This document shows, in pieces, positions 17,901-24,965 of a stretch of 35,734 nucleotides of DNA (the first letter of the stretch is position 1; every line of letters starts with the position of its first letter). The translations under genes were made by a program, and so were the position numbers. Where the stretch lies: NCBI GenBank assembly GCA_021817825.1, contig JAKAFS010000037.1:1-35734 (forward strand), given 5' to 3'. The notes beneath the pieces are model-generated. The model made no database searches and was not told the origin of the DNA. It worked only from the letters and a program-made list of their open reading frames with translations. The DNA comes from Deltaproteobacteria bacterium (GTDB lineage: Bacteria; Desulfobacterota; Syntrophia; Syntrophales; UBA5619).

Positions 17901-18725
17901 AAAGCGCCCCACGCCCCGGTGGCCTTCCCGGCCTTGGCCGAAACGGATTCGGGCATCGCCATCCGTCTTTTTCGTTCCGAAGCCGATGCGGACCTCAGTC
18001 ATATCCGGGGCGTCAAGGCCCTCCTTTCCCTTCGCTTCCGTGATGAACTCAAGCACCTGCGCAAGGGAATCACCCCCAGCGGCGATTTGAAGATCTGGGC
18101 GGCCGCTTTCGGCGGCGTCAAGATCCTGGAGAGCGCGGTCCTGGAAAAGATCGGGCACGATCTCTTCGTGAAAGACATCCGCAATGCCGCCGAGTTTTCG
18201 TCCCATGCCGACCGCGTCCGGCCGCTGATCCTGCCCCGGGGGCAGGAGGTGCTCAAGCTGCTTCAGCCGCTCCTAAAAGCCCTTTATGAGGCCACGGAAC
18301 AGCTGCGGGCGCTGGAAACCGCCAACCGCTCCAACCGTCCCCTCCTTGCTTTCCTGGCAACTCTGCGGGAAGAGATCACCGACCTCATTCCCGCCGATTT
18401 TCTCATCCGCTACGAGACGGAACGGATCGGCCATATCAGCCGCTATCTGCGCGCCCTTACCATTCGCGCCGAACGGGGCGCCGTCCATCTGGAAAAAGCC
18501 CTCGAACGGGGCAAGGAAATCCGGGAACTCACCGCGTGGAGGCAGGAGATGCTCCTTGGCCTGCCGCCCTACGCCTCCGCGGAAAAGCGCCAGGCCCTGG
18601 AAGAGTTCCGCTGGCTGATCGAGGAGTACAAGATCTCTCTCTTCGCCCAGGAGATCAAGACCGCCGGACCCATCTCCCGAAAACGCATCGACGCAAGGAT
18701 CGGGGATATCCAGAGGATGCAATAG
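14925..18725 (+). CDS. hrpA: ATP-dependent RNA helicase HrpA (DEAH family)
   Basis: About 1266 residues, close to the 1300 of E. coli HrpA. It is an RNA helicase/translocase of the cytoplasm; E. coli HrpA is tied to mRNA processing and rescue of stalled ribosomes. Near the N-terminus are the Walker A VTGETGSGKTTQ, motif Ia TQPRR, motif II DEAHERS, motif III SATID, and later motifs NVAETSITIPG and QRKGRCGR. Helicase-associated and OB-like domains follow. The C-terminal half (about 650-1260) matches the DUF3418-type extension specific to HrpA, ending in the basic tail KRIDARIGDIQRM. The start is uncertain: the TTG at 14925 has GGAG 9 bases upstream and is preferred; another TTG lies at 14907 and an ATG at 14967. 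Confidence 0.93.
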   Translation: MLPSEIFKKRIAARMRELPRSIYPLALPILDRKEEIIEAIRNHPVVIVTGETGSGKTTQLPKLCLEAGRGLTGLIACTQPRRIAATTVAMRIAEELGEEIGQSVGYKIRFDERTRREAYIKVMTDGILLMETQRDPLLRAYDTVIVDEAHERSLNIDFILGILKTILPRRRDLRVIITSATIDTEKFSKAFNDAPIIEVSGRLYPVELRYRPIDPQLEETGELTHVEAAVRAVDELVERREGGDILIFMPTEQDIRETCALLTGRFREAAILPLFSRLTTGEQQRVFSSLSVRKIVVATNVAETSITIPGIRYVIDTGLARISQYNPRSRTAGLPVRAISRSSADQRKGRCGRVQNGICIRLYSEEDYLGRPLYTPPEIVRANLAGVILRMLSLHLGDIEAFPFIDSPSAKSIRDGLDILLELGAIEPGEKHVRGTTPPWRLTERGRHMSRLPLDPRISRMILEAKQEGCLKEIVVIAAALSIQDPRERPAEKEAQADLAHKPFRDPASDFSGFLGLWRHCYGPDRSVKTQSGLRRFCRDHFLSYRRIREWKDIHDQIHQILSEQKLSAGHEASSAKEGGEFYAALHRSILSGFLGHIALKKEKNLYTATQGRQAMIFPGSGLFNRGGNWIVAAELVETSRLFARTVANIESAWLEELGGALCRRTYAAPHWEKDRGEVVASEQVTLFGLIIVSGRSVSFGRIDPEAAAKIFVRAALIEGEVKRPLPFLTCNQRLIDSIAALEDKLRRRDLLTDEETLARFYEKRLPGIFDIRTLQRLIRDRGGDDFLRMHAEDLLVKEPDADEIALFPEAVSAGGWNLGCIYRFEPGKPEDGVTLKIPVHAIPSVPAASLDWAVPGLLREKVSALLKGLPKEYRKQLMPLAQTAEIILREMEREGFLLTSLGRFIYRRFGVDIPADRWPSEGMENHLKLRYAVVDEKDRELAAGRDIGILKQEFVAEGESQAFAEARKTWEKTGLTAWDFGDLPKRITLLGKAPHAPVAFPALAETDSGIAIRLFRSEADADLSHIRGVKALLSLRFRDELKHLRKGITPSGDLKIWAAAFGGVKILESAVLEKIGHDLFVKDIRNAAEFSSHADRVRPLILPRGQEVLKLLQPLLKALYEATEQLRALETANRSNRPLLAFLATLREEITDLIPADFLIRYETERIGHISRYLRALTIRAERGAVHLEKALERGKEIRELTAWRQEMLLGLPPYASAEKRQALEEFRWLIEEYKISLFAQEIKTAGPISRKRIDARIGDIQRMQ

Positions 18726-18792
18726 CGGCGCCTTCCTTTGAGAACGGAGCCGATTCAGTGCCTATCCCTCTATGCCTCTGAAATAATTATCC

Positions 18793-18821
18793 TTGACATT
18801 CGTTCGCAGATGTCGTATGAG
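18793..18821 (+). promoter_or_regulatory. Predicted promoter of the cold-shock gene
   Basis: TTGACA (18793-18798), a 17-base spacer and TATGAG (18816-18821) predict a start near 18828. That leaves a leader of about 135 bases before the ATG at 18964, similar in length to the 159-base thermosensing leader of E. coli cspA. Confidence 0.6.
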
Positions 18822-18870
18822 GATGTCAACAGATAAGTTTGGATCATGACATTTGCAGTTCTAAGAGTGG

Positions 18871-18910
18871 CCACCATGCTTGTTCGAGTATTGGTGGTTT
18901 TTTTCTTTCT
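18871..18910 (+). terminator. Hairpin plus T-run inside the cold-shock leader
   Basis: CCACCA (18871-18876) pairs with TGGTGG (18892-18897), and outer G-U pairs may extend the stem. A 7-base T-run and a T-rich tail follow. It lies between the predicted promoter and the coding start, so it could end transcription early. It may be an attenuator, or it could define a short RNA of about 75-80 bases. Confidence 0.45.
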
Positions 18911-18963
18911 ATTCATAGTGCGAATCCAACTTAAGTGAATTTTGCGAAAGGAGGACGATCATT

Positions 18964-19167
18964 ATGTTAGAAGGTACGGTAAAGTGGTTCAATGAAGGCA
19001 AGGGCTTCGGCTTCATCACACGCAACGATGGCGGTGCAGATGTATTTGTGCACTACAGCGCCATTCAGGCCGGTGGATTCAAGACCCTGACGGAAGGCCA
19101 GGCGGTCAGCTTCGATGTGGCAGCAGGCGCCAAAGGCCCGGCAGCGGAAAACGTGAAGCTTGCCTAA
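18964..19167 (+). CDS. CspA-family cold-shock protein
   Basis: 67 residues, the usual size. It is a single OB-fold domain that binds single-stranded RNA and DNA and melts mRNA structure in the cytoplasm. It shows [15 protein letters not shown] (RNP1 KGFGFI) and DVFVHYSAI (RNP2 VFVHY). AAAGGAGG lies 8 bases before the ATG. The long leader with a hairpin suggests control at RNA level. It stands alone, with its own promoter and terminator, between the helicase hrpA and the SLOG-like gene. Whether it responds to cold cannot be seen. Confidence 0.95.
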   Translation: MLEGTVKWFNEGKGFGFITRNDGGADVFVHYSAIQAGGFKTLTEGQAVSFDVAAGAKGPAAENVKLA

Positions 19168-19181
19168 CGGCCCCGAAGAAA

Positions 19182-19220
19182 AAAGGGCGCTCTATTATGA
19201 TGATGGAGTGCCCTTTCATT
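19182..19220 (+). terminator. Terminator after the cold-shock gene
   Basis: AAAGGGCGCTC (19182-19192) pairs with GAGTGCCCTTT (19206-19216), giving 11 pairs including one G-U around a 13-base loop, then T-rich bases. It starts 15 bases after the stop codon and has A residues on its 5' side, as in a typical intrinsic terminator. Confidence 0.7.
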
Positions 19221-19313
19221 TCCACCACACTCTGCAACCGTGACAACCACTCAGCAATGGGAATAAATCGACCGTGCCGGCGGGCCCGGCCACAGCAGAA
19301 AGGAAGGAAGACC

Positions 19314-19871
19314 ATGAATAAGGAAGAGGTGATTCTCTTTAGCGGCGGCATTCAGGGGGCGGAGGCCGAATTCGGAGCCACCGCGGAACGCTTCGGCATG
19401 GCCGAGGTCAATTTTTCCTTTGAGGGACATAAGCTCGTTCGGCACCGCGGCCTGCGCGTGCTCACCCCCGAAGAATTGAAAAGCGGCGATGTCAGCCTGG
19501 AATACGTCTCACGGCTCATGAACCGCACCTATACGGAAAACGCCACGATCCGCAAGGTCCTCCAGACCATCTGGTATCAGGTGAACAACGGCCAGGAGAT
19601 CTACGTGATCGGCGAGATCCTGGCAGACCAGACCGTCAAGGGCGGCACGGGCTGGGGCGCCGAGTTTGCGAAGCTCTGCAACAAGCCGCTTTTCGTCTTC
19701 GATCAGAAGCAGAACGCCTGGTTCCGCTGGGAAAATACGAAGTGGGTCAAGTACGAAAGCGGCCAGGGGCCGTTCATCAACCACACCCATATCACGGGAA
19801 CGGGGACGCGTTTTCTCGAAGCCAACGGCCAGCAGGCCATCGCCGACCTCTTCGCACGATCTTTCGTCTAG
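19314..19871 (+). CDS. SLOG-superfamily-like Rossmann protein, function unknown
   Basis: About 185 residues; I do not recognise a named gene. The ATG at 19314 follows AAGGAAGG; the frame runs further upstream without a good start. It begins ILFSGGIQGAEAEFGATAER, a glycine-rich turn after a first strand, as in nucleotide-binding Rossmann folds. Later it has EIYVIGEI and then GGTGWGAEFAKLCNKPLFVF followed by DQKQNAWFRW. That pattern (Gly-Thr-Gly-Trp, then a helix, then Lys-Pro-Leu-Phe-Val-Phe-Asp-Gln) resembles SLOG/LOG-type proteins, which bind nucleotide-like ligands or DNA-processing substrates. No signal or membrane helix is seen. The ABC-F gene follows after 12 bases, so the two are probably one transcript. 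The fold assignment is by pattern only. Confidence 0.6.
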   Translation: MNKEEVILFSGGIQGAEAEFGATAERFGMAEVNFSFEGHKLVRHRGLRVLTPEELKSGDVSLEYVSRLMNRTYTENATIRKVLQTIWYQVNNGQEIYVIGEILADQTVKGGTGWGAEFAKLCNKPLFVFDQKQNAWFRWENTKWVKYESGQGPFINHTHITGTGTRFLEANGQQAIADLFARSFV

Positions 19872-19883
19872 AGGCAGGGAAAG

Positions 19884-21503
19884 ATGATCAACGTCTCCAA
19901 CGTCACCCTCGGTTATGGCAAAAAGGTGCTCTTCAAGGATGTGAACCTCAAATTCACGCCCGGGAACTGCTATGGCGTCATCGGCGCCAACGGGGCGGGA
20001 AAATCGACGTTCCTGAAGCTCCTCTCCGGCGAGATCGAGCCCGACAAGGGCGAGATTGCCATCGGACCTAAAGAGCGGCTCTCGGTCCTTCAGCAGGATC
20101 ACTTCGCCTTCGAGGAGGAGACGGTCATCCGTACCGTTATCCGCGGCCATGCGCGACTCTGCGAGGTACTGGAGGCCCGGGAAGCCCTCTACGCCAAGAC
20201 GGAGTTCACCGAAGCCGACGGGATGCTGGTGGGTAAGTTGGAGACGGAATTCGCCGAGATGAACGGCTACGAGGCCGAAGCGGAAGCGGCGGTTCTCTTG
20301 AAAGGACTGGGGATTCCCGAGGCATTCCTCGCAAAGCAGATGCGGGACCTCGACGGCGGGGACAAGGTGCGCGTCCTCCTGGCCCAGGCTCTCTACGGCA
20401 ATCCCGACGTGCTGCTCCTGGACGAACCGACGAACCATCTGGACCTTCGTTCCATCGCCTGGCTGGAAGAGTTTCTCTGCCGCTTTGCGAACACCGTCAT
20501 CGTCGTCTCCCACGACCGTCATTTCCTGAACCAGGTTTGCACCCACATTGCCGATATCGACTTCAGCCGGATCCAGGTCTATTTGGGTAACTACGATTTC
20601 TGGTACGGGGCCAGCCAGCTCATCTTGAAACAAAAGCAGAACGAAAACCGTCGGGCGCAGGAAAAAGCCGACGACCTGAAGCAGTTCATCCAGCGGTTCA
20701 GCGCCAACGCCTCCAAATCCCGACAGGCAACCTCGCGCAAAAAGCTGCTGGAGAAGCTGACGATCGAAGACATGCCCATCTCTTCACGAAAGTACCCCTT
20801 CATCAGTTTCAAGCCCGCCCGGTCCTGCGGAAACACGATCCTCGAGATACAGGGTCTCTCCAAAGCGATCCAGGGGGTCGATGTCTTGAAGGACCTGGCC
20901 CTTACGGTGAGAAATGGGGACAAGATCGCCTTCGTAGGTCAGGACAGCCTCGCCAAGACGACCCTCTTCCAGATCCTGGCCGGGGAGCTGGAACCGGACT
21001 GCGGAAGCTTTCGCTGGGGGCCGACGATCACCTCCGCCTATTTTCCCAAGGATCACGGCGTCTACTTCAAAAACGAATTGAACCTCATCGACTGGCTTTG
21101 TCAGTTTCCGCCCTGCGACTGTGAGAGCTTTGCCCGAGGGTTTCTCGGGAGGATGCTTTTTTCCGGGGAAGAAGCCACCAAGAAGGTCAGCGTCCTATCG
21201 GGTGGGGAGAAAGTCCGCTGCATGCTCGCCAGGACAATGCTGACCGAAGCCAATTGCCTTATCCTCGACGAGCCGACGAACCATCTGGATCTGGAATCCC
21301 TCACCGCCCTGAACAACGGCCTGATCGCCTTTCCCGAGGTCCTGCTCTTCGCCTCCCACGACCACCAGCTCGTCTCAACGGTGGCCAACCGGATCGTGGA
21401 GCTCACCCCCGAGGGCTGCATCGACTGGATGATGGGCTACGATGAATTCCTAAAAATGAACGACGGAGAACGGCTGAAGGAAAATGTCGCCGCCGCAAGT
21501 TGA
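19884..21503 (+). CDS. ABC-F family ATPase, YbiT type
   Basis: 539 residues, close to E. coli YbiT (530). ABC-F proteins are soluble twin-ATPase factors that act on ribosomes. Domain 1 has IGANGAGKSTFLK, DGGDKVRVLLAQAL in place of LSGGE, and LLLDEPTNHLD. The linker has the RRAQEKADDLKQFIQRFSAN helix and SANASKSRQATSRKK, a hallmark of the YbiT branch. Domain 2 has FVGQDSLAKTTLFQ, SVLSGGEKVRCMLART and LILDEPTNHLD. Its Walker A is unusual: Ala replaces the Gly before the Lys. The start ATG has a GGCAGGGAAAG site. The SLOG-like gene is immediately upstream. A role in translation or antibiotic protection is possible, but only the family is firm. Confidence 0.92.
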   Translation: MINVSNVTLGYGKKVLFKDVNLKFTPGNCYGVIGANGAGKSTFLKLLSGEIEPDKGEIAIGPKERLSVLQQDHFAFEEETVIRTVIRGHARLCEVLEAREALYAKTEFTEADGMLVGKLETEFAEMNGYEAEAEAAVLLKGLGIPEAFLAKQMRDLDGGDKVRVLLAQALYGNPDVLLLDEPTNHLDLRSIAWLEEFLCRFANTVIVVSHDRHFLNQVCTHIADIDFSRIQVYLGNYDFWYGASQLILKQKQNENRRAQEKADDLKQFIQRFSANASKSRQATSRKKLLEKLTIEDMPISSRKYPFISFKPARSCGNTILEIQGLSKAIQGVDVLKDLALTVRNGDKIAFVGQDSLAKTTLFQILAGELEPDCGSFRWGPTITSAYFPKDHGVYFKNELNLIDWLCQFPPCDCESFARGFLGRMLFSGEEATKKVSVLSGGEKVRCMLARTMLTEANCLILDEPTNHLDLESLTALNNGLIAFPEVLLFASHDHQLVSTVANRIVELTPEGCIDWMMGYDEFLKMNDGERLKENVAAAS

Positions 21504-21516
21504 CCGCCGCCGATAC

Positions 21517-21551
21517 GCAGAGCCATGACGTTCCTGACGACGGTTCTCTGC
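21517..21551. terminator. Possible hairpin at a convergent gene junction
   Basis: GCAGAGCC (21517-21524) can pair with GGTTCTCTGC (21542-21551), with two bulged bases. It lies in the 47-base gap where the ABC-F gene meets the glycerol dehydrogenase gene end to end. There is no T-run, so this is weak. Confidence 0.25.
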
Positions 21552-22654
21552 TACCGCTCGGCGGAAACCGGCATTCTGGACTTACCGTACTCGTCGGCCA
21601 TGAGCAGCGCGTTGACGACCTTCGCCGGTGTCATGAGGCCCGCCTCGTGATGGATGCCTTCGGCGGGAGCACAGGCCTTTGCGGCGACCTTCTTCATCCT
21701 AGTCAGGGCAGGGTTTTTGATTCCGATCCGGTCCAGTGTGGTGGGCAAGCCGATCTTCTCGCAGAACCCATAAACGGCAGCAATTTCCGCGGGCACGGAA
21801 TCGGTAAGGAATAACCCCGCCAACACGCCAAAAGCGACCTTTTCTCCGTGATAAAAAGAATGGGTTTCCTCCAGCGCCGTGAGGCCGTTATGAATGGAGT
21901 GCGCCGCGGCCAATCCCGAACTTTCGAACCCTATCCCGCTGAGGAGGATATTGGCCTCGATGATGTGATCCAGCGCCGGTGTGATTAGATGTCTTTCGCA
22001 GGCAATTTTTGCTTCCCAGCCATAGGCCAGCAGAGTGTCATAACAGAGCCTGGCCAGATGGACTGCCGTCAGCGTGCTGATTCCACCGCATTCGTTAGGG
22101 GACTGCGTCTGCTTGCAGGATCTTCCTTCGAACCAGGTCGCCAAAGCATCACCCATCCCGGAGATGAGAAAGCGGACGGGTGCAGCGGCAATGATCCGGG
22201 TATCCACCAGCACCGCCTGGGGATTCAGCTTCTGATAATGGACCGATTCAAAGATCCCGTTTTCGGAATAGAGGATCGCACAGCCGCTGCAAGGGGCATC
22301 GGTCGCGGCGATCGTCGGGACGATGATCACCGGGAGTCCTGCCCGGTCGGCGGCAATTTTGGCCGTATCGATGACCTTGCCGCCTCCCATGCCGACAAGG
22401 ACGTCCGCTTTGGCCCGACCGATGACTCCTGCAAGACGGTGCAGTTCCTTTTCACTGCACTCTCCGCCGAAGGGCTCGACCGGAAAGGACGTCCCCTTCC
22501 ACTTTTTCGTCAATGGAGGGAGAAGCTTCTCCCTTCCTGATGAGGATGCGAGGATCATCCCCTTTTTCCCCAACTGGCCGACCAAATGCGGCAACTCATG
22601 GAACGCCCCTTCGCCCTGAATGTATTTCCCCGGAAAAACCGCTTTGCTGAACAT
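21551..22654 (-). CDS. gldA: Glycerol dehydrogenase, NAD-dependent
   Basis: 367 residues, normal for GldA. It is an iron/zinc-type alcohol dehydrogenase that oxidises glycerol to dihydroxyacetone with NAD in the cytoplasm. It shows SPGKYIQG-like AVFPGKYIQGEG at the start, FGGECSEKEL, the NAD loop GMGGGKVIDTAK, PTIAATDAPC, and the metal site: Asp in GMGDALATWFE, His in AAAHSIHNGLTA and His in FYHGEKVAFG. The ATG at 22654 has AAAGGA 7 bases upstream. It stands apart from other glycerol genes here. Related enzymes in this group act on other diols or on glycerol 1-phosphate, but the match to GldA is good. Confidence 0.9.
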   Translation of the reverse strand: MFSKAVFPGKYIQGEGAFHELPHLVGQLGKKGMILASSSGREKLLPPLTKKWKGTSFPVEPFGGECSEKELHRLAGVIGRAKADVLVGMGGGKVIDTAKIAADRAGLPVIIVPTIAATDAPCSGCAILYSENGIFESVHYQKLNPQAVLVDTRIIAAAPVRFLISGMGDALATWFEGRSCKQTQSPNECGGISTLTAVHLARLCYDTLLAYGWEAKIACERHLITPALDHIIEANILLSGIGFESSGLAAAHSIHNGLTALEETHSFYHGEKVAFGVLAGLFLTDSVPAEIAAVYGFCEKIGLPTTLDRIGIKNPALTRMKKVAAKACAPAEGIHHEAGLMTPAKVVNALLMADEYGKSRMPVSAER

Positions 22655-22779
22655 AGATGATTCCTTTAGTAGAAGTGTGATCTTTAGTTTTCGATCGCCA
22701 TCGTCGCGCGGCGCAACGATCTATTGTCTGATACATTCGCATGACTCTCCAAAGCAGTCAACCGGCAGATTCGGCGAAG

Positions 22780-23130
22780 TCAGCTTAACCGTATGCATTC
22801 CAAGCCGTCGAGAGCCATATGGATCAGCAGGCCGAGGGCCAAGAAGCGCAGCCGGGGCAAGAGCAGCATCAGCATGTAGGCCGCAATCGCCGGATAGGTG
22901 TGGAGAGGATGAAAACCGATGCTGCAGCGCAGGGGATCATAGATCGGGTCGGCCAGGAGGTGATCCAGATCGACGGCCATGGTCGTCACCATGAGCAACG
23001 CGGCATGCTTCCAGCGATCGGCAAAGGCAACCCTTGCCAGCACGAGGGGAACCGCAAAATGGAGCAGGATGTGAACACTCGACCAGGGCATAGAGACGTA
23101 CGGTGACCGGACAGTCGTGTCGCCGAACAT
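22780..23130 (-). CDS. Small membrane protein, DUF6122-like
   Basis: About 116 residues with roughly three membrane helices: HILLHFAVPLVLARVAF, HAALLMVTTMAVDLDHLL and AAYMLMLLLPRLRFLALGLL. Conserved-looking polar residues (LLHF, VDLDHLLADPIYDPLRCSIGFHPLH, HMALDGLEC) contain several His and Asp, as in DUF6122 proteins distantly related to membrane-bound metal-dependent hydrolases. Its function is unknown. The start is uncertain: ATG at 23130 is used, and an ATG at 23091 is also possible; neither has a clear ribosome site. The 125 bases upstream of gldA and the 192 bases on its other side hold no recognisable gene. Confidence 0.65.
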   Translation of the reverse strand: MFGDTTVRSPYVSMPWSSVHILLHFAVPLVLARVAFADRWKHAALLMVTTMAVDLDHLLADPIYDPLRCSIGFHPLHTYPAIAAYMLMLLLPRLRFLALGLLIHMALDGLECIRLS

Positions 23131-23322
23131 GCATCAGGGCGACTGGATTTATGCTTGAGAACCCTGCGCACTCGGAGTCCTTTTTTGAGGGATGACCAAC
23201 GCGCGGGAGAAATGACCACTTTGTTTTTTCTTTTGCACAGGAGCGGCAAGTACGCAAGCAAACTCTTGAAAAAATATCGAAGTCGACCGCAGCCGGAAGC
23301 AGTTATTTAAAGAGTTTCCGGT

Positions 23323-24135
23323 TCAATACTTTCGCCCTTCGGTAAAAGGCAATGCCAGGAGCCGAAGGAAAGAGAGGCGCTGGGGATCCCGGAAATTTGC
23401 CAACCCGAGGACCATGACGGCATGGCCGGCCCGGGGCTGGTCCCGGTAGGTCCCGAAGAGACGGTCCCACCAGGAGAGGTTGAAGCCGAAGTTGCGGTCA
23501 TGCTCGCCGATGATGACCGAGTGGTGTACCCGGTGCATGTCCGGCGTCACAAGGAAGCGGCGCAGAAACCCGTCAACCTTGGGATGGATCCGGACATTGC
23601 TGTGGTTGAACAGCGAGGTGCCGTTGAGCAACACTTCAAAAATAAGGTAAGCCCAGGCCGGTATCCCGACGAGAACGACAATCCCCATTTTGATCAGCAG
23701 GGACAGAACGATCTCCAGGGGATGAAAGCGGGTACCGGTGGTCACATCGATATCCAGATCGGTATGGTGTACCCCGTGCAAAAGCCATAAAATGCGAACC
23801 CTGTGAAAACAAAGGTGCTGGGTGTAGATGGTAAGGTCAAGAATCACAAGGGAAACCACCCCGGCTGTCAGGGGAGAGACGGTGAGGGTGTTCAGGATGC
23901 CCCAGCCTTGCGCCTCGGCACCGGCCGCCAGTCCCATCACCGAAAAAGGGACCGCAAGCGGTCCGGCCAGGGAGTCGAACAGGGTGAGCGAGAGGTTGTT
24001 GAACCAGCGGACCGGTTTTGGCGTCCGCAAGACCCGCCGCGGGGCAATGACCTCCCAGGCCGCCATGATCAGAAAGAGCCCGCCAAAGGCGGCAAGCCGG
24101 ACAAGGATCTGGTGGTCGAAGGTCAACAGGTTCAT
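23323..24135 (-). CDS. Sterol desaturase/fatty acid hydroxylase family protein
   Basis: About 270 residues. It is an integral membrane di-iron hydroxylase family with several helices (LAAFGGLFLIMAAWEV, PLTAGVVSLVILDLTIY, MGIVVLVGIPAWAYLIF). The histidine boxes are HLCFH (HX3H), HGVHH, HSNVRIH and HRVHH, in the expected order. Such proteins hydroxylate or desaturate lipids using oxygen; in an anaerobe this would need explanation. The start is set to the ATG at 24135 (a GTG three codons earlier is possible); no strong ribosome site is seen. It lies 91 bases downstream of the HAD hydrolase gene on the same strand. The substrate is unknown. Confidence 0.88.
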   Translation of the reverse strand: MNLLTFDHQILVRLAAFGGLFLIMAAWEVIAPRRVLRTPKPVRWFNNLSLTLFDSLAGPLAVPFSVMGLAAGAEAQGWGILNTLTVSPLTAGVVSLVILDLTIYTQHLCFHRVRILWLLHGVHHTDLDIDVTTGTRFHPLEIVLSLLIKMGIVVLVGIPAWAYLIFEVLLNGTSLFNHSNVRIHPKVDGFLRRFLVTPDMHRVHHSVIIGEHDRNFGFNLSWWDRLFGTYRDQPRAGHAVMVLGLANFRDPQRLSFLRLLALPFTEGRKY

Positions 24136-24226
24136 CTGCCACACCGTAGGATTTCAATCGCAACTGTGAAAAAGCCGCAATGACGCTTTTCGGAATCGAG
24201 CCGCTCGGCTGACCCGACCGCAAGCC

Positions 24227-24958
24227 TCACTGCACTTGCCGCAAAATTTCCACTCCGGCAAGGACATCGGCAAAGCGGTAGGCGACATAATCGGGCGTTA
24301 CGTCGCCGTGCGATTTAGCCCCCTGGTTGGAATCGAGAAAGAGGGTCTTAAGACCCAGCCGCTGGGCGCCGTAGACATCCCGGTACATGTCGTTTCCAAC
24401 GAAAATTACCTCCGTCGGCAGGCGCTGCATAATCCCCAGGGCTTTTTCGATCAGTCGCCGGTCCGGTTTTCGGTATCCGAAGTCCGCGGAAATGACAATG
24501 GGATCGAAATAGCCGTCGACTCCCAGGGCCTTCATCTCCGGCAGGGCGTAGCAGGGCTGGGCATCGGAGACGAGCCCCAGCGGATAGGCCTTGCGCAACT
24601 CGTCCAACACCCTCTTCACGTCCGGGTAAAGCTGAAGACGCTTGCGCGATAGGGCGCGGTGCAACTGGGCAAGAGTCAGGGCCAGTCTCTTTTTCTCCGG
24701 ACCCTCCGGACACCCCTGCTCGGCGAGGAAGGCGTTCCAGATCCTTTCAACATCGATCTCAGGGCACTCCTCAGGACAGGCTCCCTTCTGGTCCTTCATG
24801 ATTCGGTAGTAGTCGTCCCGCACCTCCCGCCGGTGCGTACGAATCCCCTGGTAGGTCAGGAAATGGGCGATGCCCCGGTAGACTTCCTCCAGGGACTCGT
24901 CGGTTTCGATATCGACCAGGGTCCCGTAAAGGTCGAAAAGAATGCCGGTGATGGGCAT
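24227..24958 (-). CDS. HAD-superfamily hydrolase with DLYGT motif
   Basis: 243 residues. It is a cytoplasmic HAD hydrolase with a helical cap at about 20-95. The motifs in order are FDLYGTLVD (nucleophile Asp 9), LVSDAQ (motif II), FGYRKPD (Lys, motif III) and FVGNDMYRD (motif IV). The residue two after the nucleophile is Tyr, not the acid Asp seen in most HAD phosphatases; Tyr at this spot is usual in L-2-haloacid dehalogenase-like proteins. Its substrate therefore may not be a simple phosphate ester. The ATG is 7 bases after the APH-like kinase stop, with GAGGTG at the end of that gene, so translation is coupled. Confidence 0.88.
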   Translation of the reverse strand: MPITGILFDLYGTLVDIETDESLEEVYRGIAHFLTYQGIRTHRREVRDDYYRIMKDQKGACPEECPEIDVERIWNAFLAEQGCPEGPEKKRLALTLAQLHRALSRKRLQLYPDVKRVLDELRKAYPLGLVSDAQPCYALPEMKALGVDGYFDPIVISADFGYRKPDRRLIEKALGIMQRLPTEVIFVGNDMYRDVYGAQRLGLKTLFLDSNQGAKSHGDVTPDYVAYRFADVLAGVEILRQVQ

Positions 24959-24965
24959 GGATTGG

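Noticed and set aside
16707..18206. 499-codon minus-strand open frame
   Set aside because: Antisense to the C-terminal half of hrpA; no motifs.
23293..23321. CCGGAA/TTCCGG inverted repeat after the sterol desaturase gene
   Set aside because: Only six pairs with a 17-base loop and no T-run; could be chance.
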